This document shows, piece after piece, positions 43,360 to 50,627 of a DNA stretch of 50,627 bases. The stretch covers positions 1 through 50,627 of the forward strand of contig JAEWJS010000079.1 in the NCBI GenBank assembly GCA_023386495.1. The letters run 5' to 3'. Within the stretch, counting starts at the first letter, position 1. The number at the start of each line of letters is the position of its first letter. The position numbers and the translations under genes are program-made. The notes beneath the pieces were generated by a model. The model made no database searches, was not told where the DNA came from, and saw nothing but the letters and a program-made list of their open reading frames with translations. The stretch is from Bacillota bacterium (lineage in GTDB: Bacteria > Bacillota > Bacilli > Paenibacillales > Paenibacillaceae).

Positions 43360-43905
43360 CTATTGAATCTCTTCCACGATAATATTCCGGTTCGTGAACA
43401 CGCAGATATCCGCAGCGGTTTCTAGTGCCGATTGGGCCATCTCCTTGGCTGTCAGATGCGTGGCGTGGCGCTTAAGCGCGCGAGCTGCCGCGAGCGCGAA
43501 GCTGCCGCCTGAGCCGATCGCGAGCACGCCGTCATCCGGTTCAATAATTTCGCCGTTGCCGGACAAGAGCAAGAGGCCGTTCGCGTCCATTACCAGCATC
43601 ATCGCTTCCAAGCGACGAAGCACGCGGTCAGAGCGCCACTCCTTCGTCATCTCGACGGCTGCGCGCTGCAGATTGCCATGATGCTCCTCCAGCTTGCCCT
43701 CGAATTTCTCGAACAGCGTGATGGCGTCCGACACCGATCCGGCGAAGCCTGCGACGACCTGGCCGCGATACAGTCTGCGGACCTTCTTGGCCGTATGCTT
43801 CATGACCATGCTGTTGCCGAACGTCACTTGACCGTCGCCGGCAATCGCGCCTTTGCCCTCATGCCTTACCGCACAGATCGTCGTGGCGTGAAATTGCATT
43901 TCCAC
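43360..43905 (-). CDS. hslV: ATP-dependent protease peptidase subunit HslV (ClpQ)
   Basis: 181 aa, proteasome-type peptidase. The catalytic core begins TTICAVRHEGKGAIAGDGQV. A seven-residue extension, MEMQFHA, precedes Thr8. In E. coli the active Thr directly follows Met; in B. subtilis the mature protein is reported to start with Ser in the extension (MSSFHATT). That Ser is absent here. The start is GTG (43905); an ATG two codons later is possible. It forms the HslUV protease with the next gene. Confidence 0.95.
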   Translation of the reverse strand: MEMQFHATTICAVRHEGKGAIAGDGQVTFGNSMVMKHTAKKVRRLYRGQVVAGFAGSVSDAITLFEKFEGKLEEHHGNLQRAAVEMTKEWRSDRVLRRLEAMMLVMDANGLLLLSGNGEIIEPDDGVLAIGSGGSFALAAARALKRHATHLTAKEMAQSALETAADICVFTNRNIIVEEIQ

Positions 43906-43950
43906 TCTTACCGCCCCCGTCCATTCGTATCGTACCGCGAGCCGTTCGGA

Positions 43951-45303
<1,353 letters not shown>

Positions 45304-45367
45304 TGCTATTACTCCCTTTCGGTCCGAACGCCGGAGCGGCCATCGATAGACTGCCGCTCCGGCGCTG

Positions 45368-47461
45368 TTATGCGTGCTCTTGCTCTTCAGGGAGCTCCTC
45401 GCTGTGACCGCATTGCGGACATAGCAGCTTCCCGCCGGAGCGGTTTTTCTTCTCGACCAGCATGCCATCGCAGGACGGGCAAGGCTTGCCCGTCGGCTTA
45501 TCCCAGGAGACGTAATCGCAGCCGGGATATTGATCGCAGCCGTAGAAGATACGCCCTTTTTTGCTGCGGCGCTCGATGATCTTGCCTTCTGCACACTTCG
45601 GGCAGGTCACGCCGATATCCTTGACGATCGGCTTCGTGTTGCGGCAGTCCGGGAATCCGGAGCAGGCCAGGAACTTGCCGAAGCGGCCCATCTTGTACAC
45701 GAGCGGCTTGCCGCACTTCTCGCAGAGCTCGTCGGATACCTCGTCCTGGATTTCGACTTCCTTCATCTCGTCCTCGGCAACCTCGAGACGCTTCTCGAAC
45801 GATTCATAGAAGGAGGCGAGCACCTTCACCCAGTCTTCCTTGCCTTCTTCGACATGGTCAAGGTCGCCTTCCATATGGGCCGTGAACTCGGCATCCAGAA
45901 TTTCGGGGAAAAATTCATCCATCATCTGGTGGACAAGCTCACCAAGCTCCGTCGGAACGAACTTCTTCTCTTCGATCGCCACGTAGCCGCGCTTCTGGAT
46001 CGTCTCCAGCGTCGGCGCATACGTACTCGGCCGCCCGATTCCCAGCTCCTCCAGCGTGCGTACGAGCCTGGCCTCCGTATAGCGCGGCGGCGGCTGCGTG
46101 AAGTGTTGGCGCGGATCAAGCGATTGCTGCTTCACGATGTCCCCTGCCTTCAGAGGCGGGAGGAACTTCTCCTCATCGGTGGTGCCGTCGTCATTGCCTT
46201 CGACGTACACTTTCATGAAGCCGTGGAACTTCACCTTCGAGCCGACAGCGCGGTACGTAACCGGTCCTGCCTGAATGTCGACGGTCATCGTATCCAATAC
46301 GGCGGACGACATCTGGCTCGCCACGAAGCGCTCCCATACGAGCTTATATAGTCGAAGCTGATCGCGGCTCAGGAATGCCTTCATCTCTTCCGGCTCGCGC
46401 AGGACGGAGGTTGGGCGAATCCCTTCATGCGCATCCTGCGCGTTCGCGTTCTTCTTCGTGTATTGGCGGAATTGCTCGGGTGCATAAGCTGCGCCGTACT
46501 TCTCGACGATATAGGCTTTCGCTTCCTCTTGCGCGAGAGGCGAGATTCGAGTCGAGTCCGTACGCATGTACGTGATAAGGCCGACCGTGCCTTCCTTGCC
46601 GAGGTCGACGCCTTCGTACAGCTGCTGCGCAACCGACATCGTCTTCGCAGCGCGGAAGCCCAGCTTGCGGGCAGCTTCCTGCTGCAAGGAGCTGGTAATG
46701 AACGGCGCAGCCGGATTGCGGAGGCGTTCCCGTTCCTTGACTTCTTCAACCTTATACGCCGCGCCAGCCATCGCGCGAAGCACCTCTTGCACGTCGGCTT
46801 CGCTGGACAGCTCGCGCTTCTCGCCGTTCATGCCGTAAAATTTGGCCTCGAACGGCGTCTCTCCATAGAGAAGAGAGGCCGTAATCGACCAGTACTCTTC
46901 CGGCACGAAGGCGTCGATTTCGTTTTCCCTGTCGATGATCAGCTTCACCGCAACCGATTGCACGCGGCCGGCCGACAGTCCTTTTTTGACTTTCTTCCAT
47001 AATAATGGGCTGATCTTGTAACCGACGAGCCGATCAAGAATCCGTCTGGCCTGCTGCGCGTTGACCAGATCCATGTCGATCTTGCGCGGCGTCTTGAACG
47101 CATCCTTGACCGCCTGCTTCGTGATCTCATTGAACACGACGCGGCAGGTTTCGGTTTCGTCCAGGTCCAGATAATGCGCCAGATGCCAAGCAATCGCTTC
47201 CCCTTCGCGATCCGGGTCAGCCGCCAGATATACTTTTTTTACTTTTTTGCTGGCATCTTTCAATTCCTTCAGGACGCTGCCTTTTCCCCGAATCGTAATA
47301 TATTTGGGCTGGAAGCCGTTCTCGACTTCGACCCCAATCTGACTCTTCGGCAAATCCCGGATGTGCCCCATAGAAGCCTTCACGATAAATTTGCTGCCCA
47401 AATATTTGCCAATCGTCTTCGCCTTAGCAGGCGACTCTACGATGACGAGCGAATCCGCCAT
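45368..47461 (-). CDS. topA: DNA topoisomerase I
   Basis: 697 aa, type IA enzyme that relaxes negative supercoils. The Toprim domain has the metal-binding DPDREGE (82-88). The active-site Tyr298 lies in GLITYMRTDSTRIS. The C-terminal part has three zinc-ribbon repeats: CEKC...CSGFPDC, CPKC...CDQYPGC and CPSC...CPQC. The ATG at 47461 follows GGAGGAGG; an ATG seven codons upstream overlaps that site. It is 38 bases downstream of dprA. Confidence 0.97.
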   Translation of the reverse strand: MADSLVIVESPAKAKTIGKYLGSKFIVKASMGHIRDLPKSQIGVEVENGFQPKYITIRGKGSVLKELKDASKKVKKVYLAADPDREGEAIAWHLAHYLDLDETETCRVVFNEITKQAVKDAFKTPRKIDMDLVNAQQARRILDRLVGYKISPLLWKKVKKGLSAGRVQSVAVKLIIDRENEIDAFVPEEYWSITASLLYGETPFEAKFYGMNGEKRELSSEADVQEVLRAMAGAAYKVEEVKERERLRNPAAPFITSSLQQEAARKLGFRAAKTMSVAQQLYEGVDLGKEGTVGLITYMRTDSTRISPLAQEEAKAYIVEKYGAAYAPEQFRQYTKKNANAQDAHEGIRPTSVLREPEEMKAFLSRDQLRLYKLVWERFVASQMSSAVLDTMTVDIQAGPVTYRAVGSKVKFHGFMKVYVEGNDDGTTDEEKFLPPLKAGDIVKQQSLDPRQHFTQPPPRYTEARLVRTLEELGIGRPSTYAPTLETIQKRGYVAIEEKKFVPTELGELVHQMMDEFFPEILDAEFTAHMEGDLDHVEEGKEDWVKVLASFYESFEKRLEVAEDEMKEVEIQDEVSDELCEKCGKPLVYKMGRFGKFLACSGFPDCRNTKPIVKDIGVTCPKCAEGKIIERRSKKGRIFYGCDQYPGCDYVSWDKPTGKPCPSCDGMLVEKKNRSGGKLLCPQCGHSEELPEEQEHA

Positions 47462-47499
47462 GAGTGCTCCTCCTCCCGACATGGTTCGTACATGCTGCG

Positions 47500-48606
47500 C
47501 TAGATCGCGCTATATAATGAACCCGGATGCTGTTCGATTCTACGTTTTATAGATAAATTTATCAGAAGTGCGTGTAAATGTCCAAATCCGAAGCCCGTCA
47601 GCGCCAGCAGTTGATCCGAATGAAGCGGCTCATCCCGCAGCAGATCGACGATCAATTGTTCGTCAGACGACAGCGCAACCGCCTGTTCGGACGCGTTCGA
47701 CTCGGCCAGAATCGTCCTCCCGTCGGTTCCGTATAGATCCTTCAGAATCTCTTCGTGCGACGTAAGAAGCGTGGCGCCATCCTTCTTGATCAACCGATGC
47801 GTGCCATTGCTCTTGCCGGAATTGATCATGCCTGGGACCGCGTACACCTCCCGATTGTAGCCCATCGCGAGCTCTGCCGTAATTAACGAGCCGCTCTGCT
47901 CGGCCGCTTCCACGACGATCGTCCCGCGAGACAGTCCGGCGATGATCCGGTTGCGCTGCGGGAACAGGCCCGGATGGCTGATCGTGCCAAGCGGGTATTC
48001 GGACAGGATTAGCCCCTGCTGCGCGATTGCCTGGTAGAGCGAGGCATGCTGCGGCGGGTAGATCGTGCCGATCGACGTCCCGAGCACCGCGATCGTGCTC
48101 CCCGGTCCGCGCAGACCGCCTTCATGGGCACAGGCGTCGATCCCGCGCGCCAGCCCGCTGACGATCGTGACGCCCGACTCCGACAGGCGCTGCGACAGCG
48201 ATCGGGCTGTCTGGCGTCCGTAGGCGGTCGGCATTCTCGTGCCCACAACTGACGTTGCCAACGCTTCCAGCAAGTCAAGCTTGCCGATCGCGTACAACAT
48301 CCATGGCGGGTCCGCGATCGCCTTCAGCAGCTTCGGGTACGCCTCATCCTCGATTCCGATCCAGGCGATACCTTCGCGTGCGTATAGGGCTGCCCGTTGT
48401 GCCACGAAGGACGGCGTAAGCGATAATTGAACGGCTGCTGCTTGCGCAGCCGTCAATCCGATCGCCCGCCACTCCGCATCCCCGAATGCCGGACATTGCT
48501 CCAGCGCGCCGTTCTCCATAATGCGGCGAATCGTTACGCGCCCGATCCCGGCTGTCTCATGCAGCGCGAACAGTACCTCGCGCCGCGTCCATTGCTTCTC
48601 TACCAT
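47500..48606 (-). CDS. dprA: DNA-processing protein DprA (Smf)
   Basis: 368 aa. An N-terminal SAM-like helical part (about 1-75) is followed by the Rossmann-type DprA domain (SVVGTRMPTAYGRQTARSLS; VSGLARGIDACAHEGGL; FPQRNRIIAGLS) and a C-terminal winged-helix-like region (about 300-365). It loads RecA on incoming single-stranded DNA during transformation. The ATG follows GAGGGAG. The gap of about 215 bases towards sucD holds the sucCD terminator and about 100 bases in which I find no convincing promoter. Confidence 0.95.
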   Translation of the reverse strand: MVEKQWTRREVLFALHETAGIGRVTIRRIMENGALEQCPAFGDAEWRAIGLTAAQAAAVQLSLTPSFVAQRAALYAREGIAWIGIEDEAYPKLLKAIADPPWMLYAIGKLDLLEALATSVVGTRMPTAYGRQTARSLSQRLSESGVTIVSGLARGIDACAHEGGLRGPGSTIAVLGTSIGTIYPPQHASLYQAIAQQGLILSEYPLGTISHPGLFPQRNRIIAGLSRGTIVVEAAEQSGSLITAELAMGYNREVYAVPGMINSGKSNGTHRLIKKDGATLLTSHEEILKDLYGTDGRTILAESNASEQAVALSSDEQLIVDLLRDEPLHSDQLLALTGFGFGHLHALLINLSIKRRIEQHPGSLYSAI

Positions 48607-48712
48607 GCCAGCACTCCCTCTCTCGGGGGGCGGCCTGCATTCTCATCCTATTGTGCGTTACGCGCGGCTAGAATGCAAGCTTACCCAATTATGTGACGAA
48701 TCGTAAGCCAAT

Positions 48713-48761
48713 AAAAAAGCAACCTTTCGGACGTCCTCTTCAGGACGATCGAAAGGTTGCT
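48713..48761 (-). terminator. Rho-independent terminator of sucCD
   Basis: On the minus strand AGCAACCTTTCG pairs with CGAAAGGTTGCT, and inside CGTCCT with AGGACG, giving 18 pairs with one two-base internal loop, then TTTTTT. A second, smaller inverted repeat (CGAACCGT/ACGGTTCG, 48774-48800) lies between it and the sucD stop. Confidence 0.93.
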
Positions 48762-48822
48762 TACCTTCGTTCGCGAACCGTCGCCAAGACGAACGGTTCG
48801 ATTCAAACGGTATGCGGTTCGC

Positions 48823-49755
48823 TTACTTGCGCGTGATGCACTTGTCGAGCAGGCCTTGCTCCTCGAGCACGCTGACGAGCGTCGAGCCCATCTCGGACGG
48901 CGTAGGCGCGACTTTGATGCCACATGCCTCGAGCGTCGAGATTTTCTCGGCTGCCGTACCTTTGCCGCCGGAGATGATCGCGCCGGCATGACCCATGCGC
49001 TTGCCCGGAGGCGCCGTCGCGCCGCCGATGAAGCCGACGACCGGCTTCTTCATGTTCGCCTTGATCCACTCGGCCGCTTCTTCTTCCGCGGTTCCGCCGA
49101 TCTCGCCGATCATGATGACCGCGTACGTATCCGGATCGTTATTGAACAGCTCCAGAATATCGATGAATTCCGAGCCCTTGACCGGGTCGCCGCCGATGCC
49201 GACAGCGGACGATTGACCGATGCCGCGCGTCGTCAGCTGGTGTACCGCTTCGTACGTCAGCGTACCGCTTCGGGATACGACGCCTACATGGCCCTTCGTA
49301 TGGATGTAGCCCGGCATAATGCCGATTTTGCATGCATCCGGCGTAATGACGCCTGGGCAGTTCGGCCCGATCAGGCGCGTCTTCTTGCCTTCCAGATACC
49401 GGCTCACCTTGATCATGTCGAGCACCGGAATGCCCTCCGTGATGCAGATGACCAGCTCCAGCTCGGCATCGATCGCTTCCAGAATCGCGTCAGCCGCGAA
49501 TGCAGGCGGCACGTAGATAACCGATGCCGTCGCGCCTGTTGCTTGTACCGCTTCGGATACCGTATTGAATACCGGCAATTTAGCCGTTTCGCCGTTCTCC
49601 AGCGCGATCTCGACCGTCGTGCCGCCCTTGCCCGGCGATGTGCCGCCGACCATCTGCGTACCGTAGTCCAATGCGCCTTTGGCATGGAACAGGGCCGTCT
49701 TGCCCGTTATGCCTTGCGTAATGACTTTCGTATTCTTGTCCACCAAAATACTCAT
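48823..49755 (-). CDS. sucD: Succinyl-CoA synthetase alpha subunit
   Basis: 310 aa. It catalyses the CoA-ligating half of succinyl-CoA + ADP/GDP + Pi = succinate + CoA + nucleotide triphosphate in the TCA cycle. The N-terminal CoA-binding Rossmann domain has QGITGKTALFHAKGALDYGT and GTSPGKGG. The phosphorylated active-site His is at about residue 256 in GKRMGHAGAIISGGKG. The ATG follows GGATGTGAG. It lies downstream of sucC with a 76-base gap that includes an end fragment of the palindromic repeat. Confidence 0.97.
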   Translation of the reverse strand: MSILVDKNTKVITQGITGKTALFHAKGALDYGTQMVGGTSPGKGGTTVEIALENGETAKLPVFNTVSEAVQATGATASVIYVPPAFAADAILEAIDAELELVICITEGIPVLDMIKVSRYLEGKKTRLIGPNCPGVITPDACKIGIMPGYIHTKGHVGVVSRSGTLTYEAVHQLTTRGIGQSSAVGIGGDPVKGSEFIDILELFNNDPDTYAVIMIGEIGGTAEEEAAEWIKANMKKPVVGFIGGATAPPGKRMGHAGAIISGGKGTAAEKISTLEACGIKVAPTPSEMGSTLVSVLEEQGLLDKCITRK

Positions 49756-49804
49756 CGAAGGCTCACATCCTCTACTGATAATCGTATGTCATACCGCGCG
49801 CAAA

Positions 49805-49823
49805 CCACTCGTGATCGCGAAGT
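49805..49823. repeat. Solitary end fragment of the palindromic repeat
   Basis: CCACTCGTGATCGCGAAGT on the plus strand matches the end of copy A (8573-8591) at 18 of 19 bases. The rest of the element is missing. It sits between the sucC stop (49832) and the sucD start. Confidence 0.6.
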
Positions 49824-49831
49824 TTCCAATG

Positions 49832-50627
49832 TTACTTCACGAGCGCCACGATCTTCTGGGCACCGTCGGCCATCGAGTCGGCTGCGACGATATTGAGTCC
49901 CGATTCGTTCAGCATCTTCTTGCCCAGCTCGACATTCGTGCCTTCCAGGCGAACGACGAGCGGACGGTTCAGTCCGAGCTCCTTCGCCGCAGCGATCACG
50001 CCGTCCGCGATGACGTCGCAGCGCATGATGCCGCCGAAAATGTTGACGAAGATGCCTTTCACTTTCTCGTCGGACAGAATGATCTTGAACGCTTCCGTCA
50101 CTTTCTCCTTGGTAGCGCCGCCCCCTACGTCGAGGAAGTTGGCCGGGTCGCCGCCGTAATATTTGATAATGTCCATCGTCGCCATCGCAAGACCGGCGCC
50201 GTTCACCATGCAGCCGATATTGCCGTCAAGCGCGATGTAGCTCAGATCGAACTTGGATGCTTGGATCTCCTTCTCGTCCTCTTCGTCCAGGTCGCGAAGC
50301 GCGATAATGTCCTTGTGGCGGAACAGCGCGTTGGAATCGAAGTTCAGCTTCGCGTCCAGCGCCATGACGTTGCCGTCGCCGGTTACGACGAGCGGGTTAA
50401 TCTCCGCGATGGAGCAATCCTTCTCGACGAATGCCGCGTAGAGCGCCGTCATGAAATGCACAGCCTTGTTCACGAGCTCGGCAGGAATGTTGATCGCGAA
50501 CGCGAGACGGCGAGCCTGGAACGGCTGCAGTCCGACGACCGGATCGACCACTTCCTTGAAAATCTTCTCAGGCGTATGCGCGGCGACCTCCTCGATCTCC
50601 GTACCGCCCTCTTCCGACGCCATCATA
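49832..50627 (-). CDS. sucC: Succinyl-CoA synthetase beta subunit, C-terminal part (5' end outside the window)
   Basis: The last 265 codons of the ADP-forming beta subunit; the first residues visible (MMASEEGGTEIEEV) are internal, not a start. The part contains EINPLVVTGDGNV, the ALDAKLNFDSNALFRHKDI segment (about 20 residues, metal and nucleotide side), ALDGNIGCMVNGAGLAMAT and the ligase domain with DVGGGATKEKVTEAFKII and FVNIFGGIMRCD. Together with SucD it forms the TCA-cycle enzyme. The gene must begin about 120 codons beyond base 50627. Confidence 0.96.
   Translation of the reverse strand, partial: MMASEEGGTEIEEVAAHTPEKIFKEVVDPVVGLQPFQARRLAFAINIPAELVNKAVHFMTALYAAFVEKDCSIAEINPLVVTGDGNVMALDAKLNFDSNALFRHKDIIALRDLDEEDEKEIQASKFDLSYIALDGNIGCMVNGAGLAMATMDIIKYYGGDPANFLDVGGGATKEKVTEAFKIILSDEKVKGIFVNIFGGIMRCDVIADGVIAAAKELGLNRPLVVRLEGTNVELGKKMLNESGLNIVAADSMADGAQKIVALVK

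Noticed and set aside
45304..45594. N-terminal extension of trmFO to 45594
   Set aside because: It overlaps the zinc-ribbon end of topA in another frame, and the extra residues resemble no TrmFO; a TTG with a good Shine-Dalgarno gives the normal N-terminus.
48774..48800. Second inverted repeat after sucD as an independent terminator
   Set aside because: The stem CGAACCGT/ACGGTTCG has no T tract and lies just before the real terminator; noted there as part of the 3' region.

Overview
The window is a continuous stretch of a moderately GC-rich Firmicute chromosome. Gene content, order and protein sequences fit the family Paenibacillaceae (Paenibacillus, Cohnella or a close relative). Reasons: the order sucCD-dprA-topA-trmFO-hslVU-codY-fla/che operon-rpsB-tsf-pyrH-frr-uppS-cdsA-dxr-rseP-proS-polC is that of Bacillus subtilis; the EF-Ts is short (216 aa); and the genes inserted between sigD and rpsB are not the B. 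subtilis set. Every supported gene is on the minus strand, so transcription runs from high to low coordinates. I see no tRNA, rRNA, prophage, complete insertion sequence or CRISPR array.

Layout in the direction of transcription. (1) 50627-48713: the 3' part of sucC, then sucD, ending in a strong Rho-independent terminator. (2) 48606-40958: dprA, topA, trmFO, hslV, hslU, codY. The recombinase gene xerC/codV, found between trmFO and hslV in B. subtilis, is absent here. A palindromic dispersed repeat separates hslU from codY, and a near-symmetric terminator follows codY. (3) 40713-9713: a fla/che operon of about 31 kb. It starts with basal-body rod, MS ring, switch, export ATPase and hook genes (flgB to flgE), continues with flbD, fliL, fliM, fliY, cheY, the export gate (fliO, fliP, fliQ, fliR, flhB, flhA), flhF, flhG and the chemotaxis genes (cheB, cheA, cheW, cheC, cheD), then a small membrane protein, sigD and fapA, and closes with three accessory genes and a terminator. 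Most genes overlap or lie within 20-30 bases of each other. (4) 9681-8762: rpsB with its own sigma-A-type promoter, a structured leader and a terminator. (5) 8531-1: tsf, pyrH, frr, uppS, cdsA, dxr, rseP, proS (archaeal/eukaryotic type) and the 5' end of polC.

The genes cover flagellum construction, its chemosensory control (CheA/CheW/CheY with CheB, CheC, CheD and FliY for adaptation and signal removal) and the sigma factor for late motility genes, next to the nutrient-responsive regulator CodY and housekeeping translation, lipid and isoprenoid genes.

The signals the genes do not explain are at RNA level. They are a long interrupted hairpin that starts on the stop codon before sigD and ends two bases before the sigD Shine-Dalgarno; a pair of about 150-bp palindromic repeats with compensatory base changes (tsf-rpsB and codY-hslU gaps) plus a solitary end fragment in the sucC-sucD gap; a structured rpsB leader; and several hairpins between genes of the operon. 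Start codons were re-chosen in many genes from Shine-Dalgarno spacing, and each entry gives the reason.
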